A stretch of DNA of 64,000 nucleotides from Aequorivita aquimaris (GCF_001573155.1 NZ_JRWG01000001.1:186001-250000), one strand, 5' to 3'. Positions 34,270-43,774 are shown, counted from the stretch's first letter. The notes: a model not told the origin generated them from the letters alone. A program made the numbers and translations.

Positions 34270-34991
34270 ATGTTCTGTGTAAAATGGTTATAATCGCGCA
34301 GTACGGTATCTATATATTGTTTATCGTATAAATCTGAAGACGTTTCCAAAACGCTTTCCACTTTTTTCCGAAGCGCGTTCAAGGTTTTGAAATCGTTGGA
34401 TTTTATTGCAATAAGATAGGTTTCCTTTATAAGTCTGGCGTCTTTGTCGCTCAGTTTGGTTACGTTTAAAAACTTGGGTTGATAGTCTTCAGCTATTTCT
34501 TCCAAAATAGTGTGGCTTATTTTTACCTTGCTTTTTGTACTTATCACAACAGTTCCCGCAGCATGGTCACCCACCCTCTGTCTCTTATCGGAAAAAATAA
34601 TCGACAGCAAGCCGATGGAACCCAAGAAAATCCAAATATCTACCAACCGGAGCATCCACAAAACCATATAATCGCTCCAGCGCGCGGGACTTCCGTCCAC
34701 TTTTACCACGCGGGTTTTCATCGCCATCTTTCCTACGGTCCTTCCGTTGAAAAGGATGTGCATATAAAGCGAATAGAACATTACCGGCAAAAGCAACAAT
34801 TGCTGAAGCCCAAAAACAGTCCAATTATCACTAAATGCCATATTCATTGCCTCGGTGGCCAATTCTACGATATAGAAATACACAAAAAACAGGAAAAGGT
34901 CTATAAGAAAAGCCAAAATACGCTCGCCCACACTTACTATCTTATAATCCAGATTTACGTTTTGGGTTGTATTGATTTCTAAGTTTGCCAT
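34266..34991 (-). CDS. RDD family membrane protein
   Basis: From the ATG at 34991 the product is 241 residues (MANLEINTTQNVNLDYKIVSVGERILAFLIDL). The 5' extension to 35057 would overlap the divergent gene and adds non-conserved residues. The RDD domain shows RILAFLIDLFLFFVYFYIV, GRTVGKMAMKTRVVKVDG and KRQRVGDHAAGTVV. The first conserved D sits in FLIDL and the last in VGDH. The soluble C-terminal tail (about 165-241) is charged. It is divergent from the SpoIIM operon; RDD genes commonly accompany that cluster, suggesting a joint function. Confidence 0.87.
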   Translation of the reverse strand: MANLEINTTQNVNLDYKIVSVGERILAFLIDLFLFFVYFYIVELATEAMNMAFSDNWTVFGLQQLLLLPVMFYSLYMHILFNGRTVGKMAMKTRVVKVDGSPARWSDYMVLWMLRLVDIWIFLGSIGLLSIIFSDKRQRVGDHAAGTVVISTKSKVKISHTILEEIAEDYQPKFLNVTKLSDKDARLIKETYLIAIKSNDFKTLNALRKKVESVLETSSDLYDKQYIDTVLRDYNHFTQNM

Positions 34992-35030
34992 GTAAAAGCA
35001 AGTGGTTATATTTATCGAAAATTTAAGAAG

Positions 35031-36005
35031 ATGCGCGAAGCGGCATTCGTCAAGCAAAATAAGGAAAAATGGATTGCATTTGAAAAAGCAATCACACTTA
35101 ATTCAAAAATAAGTCCAGACCAGCTTGCGGACCATTACATTCAGCTCACTAACGACCTTGCCTATGCGCAAACTTATTACCCTGATAGCAAGGCACTTCA
35201 GTATTTAAATTCGTTGGCTTCGCAAGCGCACCAAAAGATTTACAAGAATAAAAAAGAAACCAAAAACCGCATTGTGACTTTTTGGAAATACGAGTTTCCG
35301 CTGTTTTTCCGGCAGCATCAGCGTATGTTGCTCTTTTCATTTTTGCTGTTCGCTACAGCCACGGCAATTGGCGCTATTTCCGCGGTAAACGATGATTCAT
35401 TCGTTCGGTTGATTCTGGGCGATAGTTATGTAAACGAAACCTTGAACAATATCGACAAAGGCGACCCGACCGCCATTTACAAAAGCGGAAGTGAAATAGG
35501 TACCTTTCTGGGAATTACCATCAACAATATCCGCGTGGCGTTTTTGGCGTATGCCTTTGGCGTGATTACCTCTTTGGGAACGGCCTACATATTATTCAGC
35601 AATGGCGTGATGCTCGGGGCCTTTTTCACCTTTTTCTACAACCGCGACCTTCTTTTCGAAGCCTCTAAAAGCGTTTGGTTGCACGGTACCATTGAGATTT
35701 CGGTAATCGTTATTGCAGGCTGTGCGGGAATGGTAATGGGCAACAGCATTCTTTTCCCCAAAACATATTCACGGAAAGTTTCATTTTTGAAAGGCGCAAA
35801 GGACGGTCTTAAAATTGTGGTCAGCACCATTCCCTTTTTCATCATTGCCGGGTTTATTGAAGGGTTCATAACCCGTTACAGCAATATGCCCGTTTGGTTG
35901 GCAATGACCATTATTTTTAGTTCCTTGGCGCTTATTATTTATTATTACGTTATTTATCCCATTATCCTCAACAAAAAGCATGCAGCACAAACATATACCG
36001 CTTAA
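35031..36005 (+). CDS. SpoIIM-like membrane protein (DUF95 family)
   Basis: This 324-residue protein has a helical N-terminal segment (residues 1-90), then five or six membrane helices. The family core is LGITINNIRVAFLAYAFGVIT with the following LFSNGVMLGAFFTFF, and HGTIEISVIVIAGCAGM. In sporulating bacteria SpoIIM joins a peptidoglycan-remodelling complex; here, in a non-sporulating lineage, the role is unknown. It is the first gene of a six-gene operon leading to MoxR and DUF58, and its 3' end overlaps the next gene by 26 nt. Confidence 0.85.
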   Translation: MREAAFVKQNKEKWIAFEKAITLNSKISPDQLADHYIQLTNDLAYAQTYYPDSKALQYLNSLASQAHQKIYKNKKETKNRIVTFWKYEFPLFFRQHQRMLLFSFLLFATATAIGAISAVNDDSFVRLILGDSYVNETLNNIDKGDPTAIYKSGSEIGTFLGITINNIRVAFLAYAFGVITSLGTAYILFSNGVMLGAFFTFFYNRDLLFEASKSVWLHGTIEISVIVIAGCAGMVMGNSILFPKTYSRKVSFLKGAKDGLKIVVSTIPFFIIAGFIEGFITRYSNMPVWLAMTIIFSSLALIIYYYVIYPIILNKKHAAQTYTA

Positions 36006-36906
36006 ACGGCAGCGCGACGTAGGCGAAATAATTACCGTCTATTTCGAGTTTTTTAAACAGAATTTCAAGCCTTTTTTAAACATTTTCATAAGCTACAATG
36101 GGCTCTTTATTCTCGGATTTTTGGGAGTAAGCTACCTTTTGGTAACTGGTTTTGTTGGCACTTTTGTCAATACGCCCGTTTATGGAATTGATACCGATAC
36201 TTCAAACTATCAGGCCTATTTTATCGGCGGTATCATTGGGTTTATAATTCTTTTCGTAGTCACCGCAATTCTCAATTACAGTCTGGCCGCGGCTTATATG
36301 ATTCAATATGAAAAAAATAAAGGGGAAACCGTAGAAAAAAGCCAAGTTTGGGAAACCGTAAAACAAAACCTCGGCAAAATAATTCTCTTTATCGTTTTGA
36401 TGATTTTGATGTATTTCGTGGTTATGGTGGTCGGGATGGTTATTTCTTTCATTCCGCTTTTGGGCACCATTGCATACTACATCTTGGTTTTGGCATACAA
36501 CGGCTGGATGGGCCTTTCATTTATGGCCATGATAAACGACAATAAAGAAGTAACCGACGCTTTCGGGGAAGGCTGGAAACTTTTGAAAAGTTTCTTTTGG
36601 AAAAGCGTGCTCTCAAATCTGGTAATCGGAATGCTGCTCGGCATTTTAATGATGGTCGTTTTGATGGTTCCGGGCATTTTGATTGGTGTCTATGCCTTTC
36701 ACTCTTTGGATACAGGGGTGGATCTTGCCAATTCAGCCGTGGCTAACGTAATATGGACACTGGCCCTCGCACTGCTACTAATACTCTATACACTCAACCA
36801 GTCCATGATACAATTTGTGAATGGGGTGCTATATTATTCCCTGCACGAGGAAACCTATAACGAAGCCACGCGCGAGCGTATCGAAAACATTGGCGCCGGT
36901 GAATAG
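35980..36906 (+). CDS. Polytopic membrane protein of the MoxR-DUF58 operon
   Basis: This 308-residue protein has about six membrane helices (for example IIGFIILFVVTAILNYSL, IILFIVLMILMYFVVMVVGM, VIGMLLGILMMVVLMVPGI). The family name is uncertain; it resembles DUF4013/glycerophosphodiester-phosphodiesterase-type membrane domains in shape only. The start lies within the end of the SpoIIM gene and the end overlaps the DUF4129 gene by 8 nt, so it is tightly coupled in the operon. Confidence 0.75.
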   Translation: MQHKHIPLKRQRDVGEIITVYFEFFKQNFKPFLNIFISYNGLFILGFLGVSYLLVTGFVGTFVNTPVYGIDTDTSNYQAYFIGGIIGFIILFVVTAILNYSLAAAYMIQYEKNKGETVEKSQVWETVKQNLGKIILFIVLMILMYFVVMVVGMVISFIPLLGTIAYYILVLAYNGWMGLSFMAMINDNKEVTDAFGEGWKLLKSFFWKSVLSNLVIGMLLGILMMVVLMVPGILIGVYAFHSLDTGVDLANSAVANVIWTLALALLLILYTLNQSMIQFVNGVLYYSLHEETYNEATRERIENIGAGE

Positions 36907-37624
36907 ATACCACTTCATATTAATTTTTCTTCTGAATTCCTTCGCTGCAACGGCATTCGGAACGGATAGTTTGACCGTTGCGGTGGACAGCACTAAGGTT
37001 GCTCCAAAACATTTTTCTGAAAATTTAAGTGAGAAATATTCCGGAAGTGATTTTGAATACGATTCCATGGAAGGCGAGGCCGAAAACTTCTTGGGCCGCG
37101 CAATCCAATGGTTTTTCAAAAAAATTGGGGAAATTTTCGGCATCCATCTTTCACCGGAAATGTACCAAGTCGTTAAATTCATTATTTATGGCCTGCTCAT
37201 CGTTTTCGCAATTTATATTTTGGTGAAATTGCTCGTGGGCGATAATGCTTCGTCCTTTTTCAGCAGAAAAAGCAAAATGGTCGCCCCGCTCAATATTCAG
37301 GAGGAACACATTGAAAATATTGATTTGGACAGCTATATAAAAAATGCCCTAAAGGAAGAAAATTACCGCTTGGCGATTCGCTATATGTATCTTAAATCGC
37401 TGAAATTACTGTCGCTGAACAACATCATCGATTGGCATTTTGAAAAAACCAATAGCGACTATTACCGCGAAATTGAGAATATTACTTTAAAGGAAAATTT
37501 CAAAAAAACTTCCTATCTCTACGACAACATTTGGTACGGCGAATACGCACTGGATAAGGCCGGTTTTGAAAACGCCCAAAAAGATTTTGAACGACTCAAC
37601 CAAAACCTGAAAAATGCTGGATAA
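36899..37624 (+). CDS. DUF4129 domain protein
   Basis: A GTG start at 36899 overlapping the previous stop (GTGAATAG) gives 241 residues with a proper signal peptide (VNRYHFILIFLLNSFAATAFG). A longer ATG start at 36821 would lie well inside the preceding gene. One membrane helix (VVKFIIYGLLIVFAIYILVKLLV) separates a periplasmic part from a cytosolic DUF4129-type domain (ENYRLAIRYMYLKSLKLLSL, WHFEKTNSDYYREI). It is normally found beside DUF58 and MoxR genes. The function is unknown. Confidence 0.82.
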   Translation: MNRYHFILIFLLNSFAATAFGTDSLTVAVDSTKVAPKHFSENLSEKYSGSDFEYDSMEGEAENFLGRAIQWFFKKIGEIFGIHLSPEMYQVVKFIIYGLLIVFAIYILVKLLVGDNASSFFSRKSKMVAPLNIQEEHIENIDLDSYIKNALKEENYRLAIRYMYLKSLKLLSLNNIIDWHFEKTNSDYYREIENITLKENFKKTSYLYDNIWYGEYALDKAGFENAQKDFERLNQNLKNAG

Positions 37625-38801
37625 ACGTTCAAAAAGGGTACTGTGGATTTTCGGAATCGCGTTGCTGGGCATCGTGATTACGGAGCTCGTTCGCCCAAAA
37701 CCTATCGATTGGCGCGCCAGTTACACTTCGGCAGATAAAATTCCGTTCGGCGGGTTTGTGCTTTTTGAGGAAGCTCCTTCCCTATTCAAAAATGCCGAAA
37801 TAGAAAAGATTGTCAAAGACCCGTACGAGTTTTTGACGGACAGCACCTATGCGCAAAATTCGGCCTATATTTTTATTAATGACGAAATATTCTTTGATGA
37901 AAGACAGACCGATGAAATTTTAAAATATGTGGAAAACGGAAACACAGTGTTTATCGCTTCCCGCAGCATTGGTTACATTCTGAGGGATTCCCTGGGCATC
38001 GAATCCACGGCCAATTACAATATTTTGGAAGAAGAAATTCGCCCTCAATTTTTCTCGCCTTCCCTAAAGCAGGATTCGCTTCCCGCTTTCAAAAAAGGCG
38101 TTTTTAAAGCTTCCTTTAACGAAATTGACACCTTAAAAACCACGGCCCTGGGATACTATAAAAATTCCGAAAGTGTATTGGGAGATTTGAATTATGTGAA
38201 AATAAACTTCGGAAAAGGACAGTTTTTATTGCACAACCTACCCGAAGCCTTTTCGAATTATTACCTTCTGGAAGGCAACGAACAATACGCCGCCAACGTA
38301 TTTTCATACATTGATGCGGACAAAATTTATTGGGACGAATATTTAAAATCAGGCCGAAAAGTGGTCACTTCGCCCATGCGGTTTGTTTTGGATCAAGCAC
38401 CGCTTACTTGGGCATATTATGTTTTGATTGGCGGATTATTGATTTTTGTACTTTTCAAGGGAAAAAGGGAACAGCGGATTGTGGAAGTGATTGAGCCGTT
38501 GGAAAATACTTCGGTGGAATTTACCAAAACCATTGGCGACCTGTATTTTCAGCATAAGGATTACAGCAATATTATAGCGAAGAAGATTACTTATTTTTTG
38601 GAAACTCTTCGCTCAAAATACTATGTGAACACAAACGAAATTACGGAAGATTTCATCAAAAAACTGGCGTTGAAAAGCGGAAATACGTTGGAAAAGACAC
38701 AGAAATTGATGCACTTAATAAAACACTTAAAAGAAAAATCAGTCCACAGCGAAGCCGATTTGCTGGAACTGAACAAGCAAATAGAAGCATTTAGACTATA
38801 A
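37614..38801 (+). CDS. DUF4350 domain membrane protein
   Basis: This is a 395-residue protein. An N-terminal membrane helix (VLWIFGIALLGIVITEL) is followed by a periplasmic glutamine-amidotransferase-like/DUF4350 region (YTSADKIPFGGFVLFE, DEILKYVENGNTVFIASR). A second helix lies near 263-282 (LTWAYYVLIGGLLIFVLF), and the cytosolic tail is charged. It overlaps the DUF4129 gene by 11 nt and precedes MoxR by 4 nt. In this operon it is likely part of a membrane complex served by MoxR. Confidence 0.82.
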   Translation: MLDKRSKRVLWIFGIALLGIVITELVRPKPIDWRASYTSADKIPFGGFVLFEEAPSLFKNAEIEKIVKDPYEFLTDSTYAQNSAYIFINDEIFFDERQTDEILKYVENGNTVFIASRSIGYILRDSLGIESTANYNILEEEIRPQFFSPSLKQDSLPAFKKGVFKASFNEIDTLKTTALGYYKNSESVLGDLNYVKINFGKGQFLLHNLPEAFSNYYLLEGNEQYAANVFSYIDADKIYWDEYLKSGRKVVTSPMRFVLDQAPLTWAYYVLIGGLLIFVLFKGKREQRIVEVIEPLENTSVEFTKTIGDLYFQHKDYSNIIAKKITYFLETLRSKYYVNTNEITEDFIKKLALKSGNTLEKTQKLMHLIKHLKEKSVHSEADLLELNKQIEAFRL

Positions 38802-38805
38802 AATT

Positions 38806-39798
38806 ATGGAAGAAACACAGGAAAATCCGTTGGAATTCAATTCGCGAATTGATTTAAAAAATCTGCAGGAAGCTGTTGAAAAAATTAAGGCCGAACTCGG
38901 AAAGGTAATTGTTGGGCAGCACGATATGTTGGAAATGCTCATCATTTCAATACTTACGGACGGCCATTCGTTGATTGAAGGCGTACCGGGCGTTGCGAAA
39001 ACCTTGACCGCAAAGCTGTTGGCAAAGACCTTGGCGGTAGATTTCAGCAGAATCCAGTTCACGCCAGATTTGATGCCGAGCGATATTTTGGGGACTTCAA
39101 TCTTCAACGTAAAAACGAGCGAGTTTGAATTCAAGCAAGGTCCCGTTTTCTCAAATATTGTTTTGATTGACGAAATAAACCGTGCCCCCGCAAAAACACA
39201 GGCCGCGCTTTTCGAAATTATGGAAGAGCGCCAAGTAACGATGGATGGCACAGAATATAAAATGCAACCGCCATTTTTGGTCTTCGCAACCCAAAACCCT
39301 GTAGAACAGGAAGGAACGTACGCCCTGCCCGAAGCGCAATTGGACCGTTTTCTTTTTAAAATAAATGTGCCCTACCCCACTTTGGAAGAGGAAATCCACA
39401 TTCTTACAAACGAGCACCACAGGAAAGATGCTTTCGTTTTGGATAGCGTGACACAAGTGCTGAACGCAAAACAGATTGCGGAATACCAGCACACCATAAA
39501 ACAAATAATTATTGAAAGCAATTTGCTGAAATACATCGCAGCAATAGTTGACAATACGCGAACCAACGCCAACTTATTTTTGGGTGCCTCTCCACGTGCA
39601 TCGTTGGCAATTATGAACGCTTCCAAAGCATTGGCCGCAATGAACGGCCGCGATTTTGTAACGCCGGACGATATTAAAAAAATTGCTCCTTCGGTTTTAA
39701 GGCATAGAATTATGCTAACCCCAGAGCGCGAAATGGAAGGAATAACGGCAGATAAAGTGGTGCAACAGATTATTGAGACCATCGAAATTCCGAGATAA
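38806..39798 (+). CDS. MoxR family AAA+ ATPase
   Basis: This 330-residue protein has Walker A at EGVPGVAKTLTAKLLA (about 58-73), Walker B at NIVLIDEINRA (about 117-127), sensor 1 FATQNP and the C-terminal lid domain HRIMLTPEREMEG. MoxR ATPases act as chaperones that activate or assemble partner proteins, commonly with VWA or DUF58 proteins. The next gene encodes a DUF58 protein, fitting this pairing. Nothing unusual was seen. Confidence 0.93.
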   Translation: MEETQENPLEFNSRIDLKNLQEAVEKIKAELGKVIVGQHDMLEMLIISILTDGHSLIEGVPGVAKTLTAKLLAKTLAVDFSRIQFTPDLMPSDILGTSIFNVKTSEFEFKQGPVFSNIVLIDEINRAPAKTQAALFEIMEERQVTMDGTEYKMQPPFLVFATQNPVEQEGTYALPEAQLDRFLFKINVPYPTLEEEIHILTNEHHRKDAFVLDSVTQVLNAKQIAEYQHTIKQIIIESNLLKYIAAIVDNTRTNANLFLGASPRASLAIMNASKALAAMNGRDFVTPDDIKKIAPSVLRHRIMLTPEREMEGITADKVVQQIIETIEIPR

Positions 39799-39871
39799 AG
39801 ATGCTGGGTGCTGGGCGCTCAATAGCGGATGGCCAATAGAAAAACCCGAAACTTGAAACAAATTTTAAAAA

Positions 39872-41206
39872 GTGAAGAAATTCCTTAAAAGCCTATACCT
39901 AAAAAAACGATTTTTCAGCGTGCTGTTCTCGCTGGCGGTTATGTTTGTGTTTTCTTACTTCTTCCAAGAATTGTTTGGCGTGGTTAAGCTTTTATTTTAT
40001 TTGCTTTTGGGAGTTTTTGTTTTCGATATCTTCTTATTGTATCGAAATAAAACTGGAATTCAGGCACAGCGAATACTGCCTGAAAAACTTTCCAACGGTG
40101 ATGATAATTCCATTGAAATTAAGGTTGTAAATAGGTTTCAGTTTAAAACTTCCGTGAAAATTATTGATGAATTGCCCATTCAGTGGCAGATTCGCGATTT
40201 TAAGATTGAAGCTATTTTAAATGCTTCCGAAGAAAAGAAATTCACCTATCAAGTTCGGCCAACAGAGCGTGGCGAATATCACTTCGGAAATTTGAATGTA
40301 TTTTCCTCTACGGTTTTGGGATTGGTTGCCCGGAAACAACAGTTTTCCGCGGAAGCGATGGTGCCAAATTACCCTTCGTTTCTTCAGCTTAAAAAATATG
40401 ATTTCATCGCTTTTACCAATAGACTGAAACTTTTCGGACTTAAGAAAATCCGAAGAATTGGCCATACCATGGAGTTTGAGCAAATAAAGGATTACACTTC
40501 GGGCGACGATGTGCGGAACATAAATTGGAAAGCCACGGCAAAACGAAACAGCCTGATGGTAAACCAATTTCAGGATGAAAAATCGCAGCCGGTATATTCG
40601 GTAATCGATAAAGGAAGGGTGATGAAAATGCCCTTCAACCAATTGAGTTTGCTGGATTATGCAATTAATGCTACGCTTGTTATTTCAAACATAGTCCTCA
40701 AAAAACACGACAAAGCGGGAATGTTTACCTTTTCCCGAAAGGTGGAAGACCGTGTTATCGCGCAACGGCGAAGTGCCCAAATGCACCTTATATTGGAAAC
40801 ACTTTACAATGTGGAAACCGATTTCTCGGAAAGTGATTTTTCAAGATTATATGTTGATGTGAAGCGACATATCAAGCAACGAAGCCTGCTTTTGCTCTTC
40901 ACAAATTTTGAAACTATGGATGCTTTGCACCGTCAGTTGCCGTATTTACAGGCAATCAACAAAGCCCATCTTTTGGTGGTTATCTTTTTTGAGAATACCG
41001 AGTTGAAATCCTTTATGCACAAAAAAGCAACCACCACCCATCAAGTTTTTGAGAAGACAATTGCTGAAAAATTTATTTATGAAAAGAAGCTGATCGTAAA
41101 CGAGCTACATAAATACGGCATCCAATCCATTCTTACCGCGCCGGAAAACCTTACGGTGAATACCATCAATAAGTATTTGGAAATAAAGGCGAGAGGGCTT
41201 CTTTAA
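39872..41206 (+). CDS. DUF58 domain protein
   Basis: This 444-residue protein begins with GTG. Two membrane helices lie near the N-terminus (VLFSLAVMFVFSYFFQELF and VKLLFYLLLGVFVFDIFLL). The DUF58 core reads YTSGDDVRNINWKATAKRNSL at about 209-229 and is followed by a VWA-like fold. The 73-nt spacer from moxR contains a short repetitive stretch (GCTGGGTGCTGGGCGCT), longer than the other gaps in this operon. It probably works with the MoxR ATPase. Confidence 0.9.
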   Translation: MKKFLKSLYLKKRFFSVLFSLAVMFVFSYFFQELFGVVKLLFYLLLGVFVFDIFLLYRNKTGIQAQRILPEKLSNGDDNSIEIKVVNRFQFKTSVKIIDELPIQWQIRDFKIEAILNASEEKKFTYQVRPTERGEYHFGNLNVFSSTVLGLVARKQQFSAEAMVPNYPSFLQLKKYDFIAFTNRLKLFGLKKIRRIGHTMEFEQIKDYTSGDDVRNINWKATAKRNSLMVNQFQDEKSQPVYSVIDKGRVMKMPFNQLSLLDYAINATLVISNIVLKKHDKAGMFTFSRKVEDRVIAQRRSAQMHLILETLYNVETDFSESDFSRLYVDVKRHIKQRSLLLLFTNFETMDALHRQLPYLQAINKAHLLVVIFFENTELKSFMHKKATTTHQVFEKTIAEKFIYEKKLIVNELHKYGIQSILTAPENLTVNTINKYLEIKARGLL

Positions 41207-41238
41207 ATTTTCACTATAAATTATATTGATTAAATATG

Positions 41239-41246
41239 TAAATTTG
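41239..41246 (+). promoter_or_regulatory. Candidate oxyR -7 box
   Basis: TAAATTTG at 41239-41246 matches the Bacteroidetes TAnnTTTG -7 element and sits 17 nt before the oxyR ATG. No convincing TTG -33 element was seen at the usual distance. Confidence 0.5.
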
Positions 41247-41263
41247 CATAAATATAATTTACA

Positions 41264-42202
41264 ATGACAATCACCCAACTTAAATACGTTTTGGCAGTCG
41301 CCGAACAGCAGAATTTCACAAAAGCTGCCGAAAAAACATTCGTTACGCAACCCACGCTAAGTATGCAGATTCAAAAACTGGAGGAGGAATTGGAAATCCA
41401 GATTTTTGACCGAAGCAAAAAACCAATTGAACTTACGGGCGTCGGTAAAAAAATTGTGGAGCAGGCACGAAACATTGTCAATGAATCGGAACGCATGCAA
41501 GATGTTGTGGACCAGGAAAAAGGCTTTATTGGTGGGACTTTCAAACTCGGCATCATTCCTACCGTAATGCCAACATTGCTTCCTATGTTTTTGAAGAATT
41601 TTTCAAACCGTTATCCAAAGGTGCAATTGAAAATTGAAGAACTGAACACAGACGAAATCATTACAAAAATTAACGATGGCTATTTAGATGCCGCCATTGC
41701 AGCCACTCCGCTGGAACAGGAAAAAATAAAAGAAAGACCCATTTATTATGAGCCATTTGTGGGCTACATTCCGGAAAATCACCGTTTGGCCTCAAAGGAA
41801 AAGTTGGAAACCAATGACCTTGACATTGAGGATATATTATTGCTAGAAGACGGGCATTGTTTCCGCGATGGAATTATAAACCTCTGCAAAGCTTCAAAAA
41901 ACGGGGGAAGTGAAAAATTTCAATTGGAGAGCGGTAGTTTTGAAACGTTATTAAAACTAGCCGACGAAGGTTTGGGCATGACGCTCCTTCCCTATTTACA
42001 TACCTTGGATATTTTGCCTTCGCAAACCAAGAATTTAAGATATTTTAAGGAACCTTCCCCTGCGCGCGAAGTGAGTTTGATTTACAGCAAAAGTGAGTTG
42101 AAAATGCAAATTATCAATGCGCTGCACGATATTATTTCTGGCGTAATCCGCGGGGCAATTGCTTTTCAGGATGTGAAAATTATAAGTCCGACTAAAAAGT
42201 AG
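41264..42202 (+). CDS. oxyR: OxyR-type LysR regulator, peroxide sensor
   Basis: This 312-residue protein has an N-terminal LysR helix-turn-helix (FTKAAEKTFVTQPTLSMQIQ) and a substrate-binding-like domain. Cysteines fall at 199 and 208 (EDGHCF, NLCKAS), the same numbering as the redox pair of E. coli OxyR, and the flanking LLLEDGHC block is conserved. It should therefore form a disulfide with hydrogen peroxide and activate antioxidant genes. The usual targets (katA, ahpCF, dps) are not adjacent; trxB lies about 6 kb away. It ends before a strong bidirectional terminator. Confidence 0.93.
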   Translation: MTITQLKYVLAVAEQQNFTKAAEKTFVTQPTLSMQIQKLEEELEIQIFDRSKKPIELTGVGKKIVEQARNIVNESERMQDVVDQEKGFIGGTFKLGIIPTVMPTLLPMFLKNFSNRYPKVQLKIEELNTDEIITKINDGYLDAAIAATPLEQEKIKERPIYYEPFVGYIPENHRLASKEKLETNDLDIEDILLLEDGHCFRDGIINLCKASKNGGSEKFQLESGSFETLLKLADEGLGMTLLPYLHTLDILPSQTKNLRYFKEPSPAREVSLIYSKSELKMQIINALHDIISGVIRGAIAFQDVKIISPTKK

Positions 42203-42270
42203 CCCTTATTCAGAGATCAGTATTCAATGGTCAGTGAAATAACTAAATAACCCATTAACTATTAACTAAA

Positions 42271-42300
42271 AAATCCCGCCGAAAAAGGCGGGATTTTTTT
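42271..42300. terminator. Bidirectional terminator after oxyR
   Basis: The stem AAATCCCGCC (42271-42280) pairs with GGCGGGATTT (42287-42296) around GAAAAA, with T runs on both strands. It serves oxyR and the convergent 65-codon gene, whose stop lies at its edge. Confidence 0.92.
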
Positions 42301-42496
42301 ATGGGTTTAGATAAATTAGACATTGATTTAATTGGGGGTTCTGCTTGATAAGCGAGTCAATCCAGACTTTTAGTTCTTCTACTTCGTAGGGAAGTAATCT
42401 GGTTAACGCTTTCTTCAACTCCTTGCAAAACAAATTGACGTCAAAACTTACTTTTGAAAGTACAGCTTTGGTGTAATCAAACATTGCTCTTGCCAT
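42299..42496 (-). CDS. Small conserved flavobacterial protein of unknown function
   Basis: This 65-residue protein begins MARAMFDYTKAVLSKVSFD. It is mostly helical and charged, with LFCKELKKALTRLLPYEVEEL and a leucine-rich C-terminus. I recognise the pattern as a small protein widespread in Flavobacteriaceae, but no function is known to me. It has its own spacer of 190 nt upstream and ends in the bidirectional terminator, consistent with a real stand-alone gene. Confidence 0.75.
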   Translation of the reverse strand: MARAMFDYTKAVLSKVSFDVNLFCKELKKALTRLLPYEVEELKVWIDSLIKQNPQLNQCLIYLNP

Positions 42497-42686
42497 AGCT
42501 AATTGAGGTTTAGTTAAAAATTTAAGTAGGTAGATTTTTACAATAGGCAGAAGATTTTGTTTTAATGCGTTTTAAATATAACCATTTTTTTCGAATTAAA
42601 TTCTGTTTGCGAGCCAATTAAGCTTGTTAAAAAATTGTTAATCACCTATCTGTGTTTCGCAAACCTTTGCACAATTGAGGTTTACA

Positions 42687-43139
42687 CTATTTAACCTTTA
42701 AAGTCCATTCAAATTCAAAAGTAGAAACGACATCCCCCGCCGCATCCTTTCCTTCAGATTTCATCCAAATGGTTTGACCTTTCCCCGTAGAAATAGTTTT
42801 ATCAATTGCTTCATTTATTAATGCACCATCGGTACAGGTAAACAAAATTCTGCCCTTAGCTTTTTTAGTGAAAGTAGCTCTATTATTCGCCACGAGCATC
42901 GAGATGTTTTTATTACTCTCCTTTATTTTCGACATAACCATAGCTCCGGTACTGAGCTCTGCAGCCATCCCCTGTACCGCCCAAAAAATGGATTTGAACG
43001 GGTTTTGATTTATCCATCGATGTTTTACCGTGGTTATGCAAGTTGTTTCTGAAATTGATTTTACCCGAACACCGGTAAAGTAAGCGGAAGGTAATTTGAA
43101 TAATAAAAAAGTATTGATTTTACTTGGGCTCAGTTTCAT
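42687..43139 (-). CDS. DUF4442 hot-dog-fold thioesterase-like protein
   Basis: This 150-residue protein has the DUF4442 layout. N-terminal NTFLLFKLPSAYFTGVRVKS is followed by HRWINQNPFKSIFWAVQGMAAELSTGA, the hot-dog helix in which QGMAAE replaces the thioesterase acidic motif, and by beta strands to WTLKVK. The family is related to PaaI-like thioesterases; the substrate is unknown. It is a single gene with gene-free DNA on both sides. Confidence 0.85.
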   Translation of the reverse strand: MKLSPSKINTFLLFKLPSAYFTGVRVKSISETTCITTVKHRWINQNPFKSIFWAVQGMAAELSTGAMVMSKIKESNKNISMLVANNRATFTKKAKGRILFTCTDGALINEAIDKTISTGKGQTIWMKSEGKDAAGDVVSTFEFEWTLKVK

Positions 43140-43246
43140 TTTGACTTAAATATTACACGAAGATATTCAATATATTCTACACTTCCTATTTGTTAAAAAT
43201 ATGTTAATTATAGTACTATGCGTAACATACTACTGTCTTTTAGATA

Positions 43247-43254
43247 TATATTTG
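43247..43254 (+). promoter_or_regulatory. Candidate -7 box of the DUF4870-PadR-PspC operon
   Basis: TATATTTG at 43247-43254 matches TAnnTTTG and lies 19 nt before the first ATG of the operon at 43274. A matching TTG upstream is not clear. Confidence 0.55.
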
Positions 43255-43273
43255 CATAAGAAAATAACAAGCA

Positions 43274-43774
43274 ATGGAAACTACAATTTCAGAAAACCAG
43301 AAAAACGTAAGTGCATTTATTCACTTATCCACCTTTTTAAAATACTTTTTCCCGTTCGCGAATTTTATCGCGCCATTATTGATTTGGACATTCAATAAGG
43401 AAAAGGCTTTTGTGGACGAGCACGGAAAGCAGGCAATCAATTTTCAACTGAGTGTTTTAATCTACACCATACTTATTGGATTGATTTGTCTCCCCTTCTT
43501 TATCATTTTCGCGACGGACTTTATTTCATTGATAGAAACCATTGATAACAATGCAGGGGAATTTTCAGTAAACAACATTCAAAATCTTTCAGGATACATA
43601 TTATTGTTCGGATTGGCCATTTTATTGCTTCTGGCATTGTTCGTTTTTGAACTCTATGCCGTAATAAATGCGTCCATCCACGCTTCGCGCGGGCAACTTT
43701 ATCATTACCCACTTTGTATTCCATTTATAAAAACCAACCTTAAAAACCCTATTCAAAATGAGCACATTAGTTAG
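43274..43774 (+). CDS. DUF4870 domain membrane protein
   Basis: This 166-residue protein has three hydrophobic helices and the family motif FVDEHGKQAINFQLSVLIYT (about 47-66), preceded by SAFIHLSTFLKYFFPFANFIAPLLIW. DUF4870 (Tic20-like) proteins are small inner-membrane proteins of unknown function. It opens a run of overlapping genes that continues with a small ORF, PadR, PspC and DUF2807, suggesting an envelope-stress unit. Confidence 0.87.
   Translation: METTISENQKNVSAFIHLSTFLKYFFPFANFIAPLLIWTFNKEKAFVDEHGKQAINFQLSVLIYTILIGLICLPFFIIFATDFISLIETIDNNAGEFSVNNIQNLSGYILLFGLAILLLLALFVFELYAVINASIHASRGQLYHYPLCIPFIKTNLKNPIQNEHIS

Noticed and set aside
43201-43398. ORF of 65 codons overlapping the DUF4870 start
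   Set aside because: It covers the promoter region and is out of frame with the DUF4870 gene; no homology recognised.
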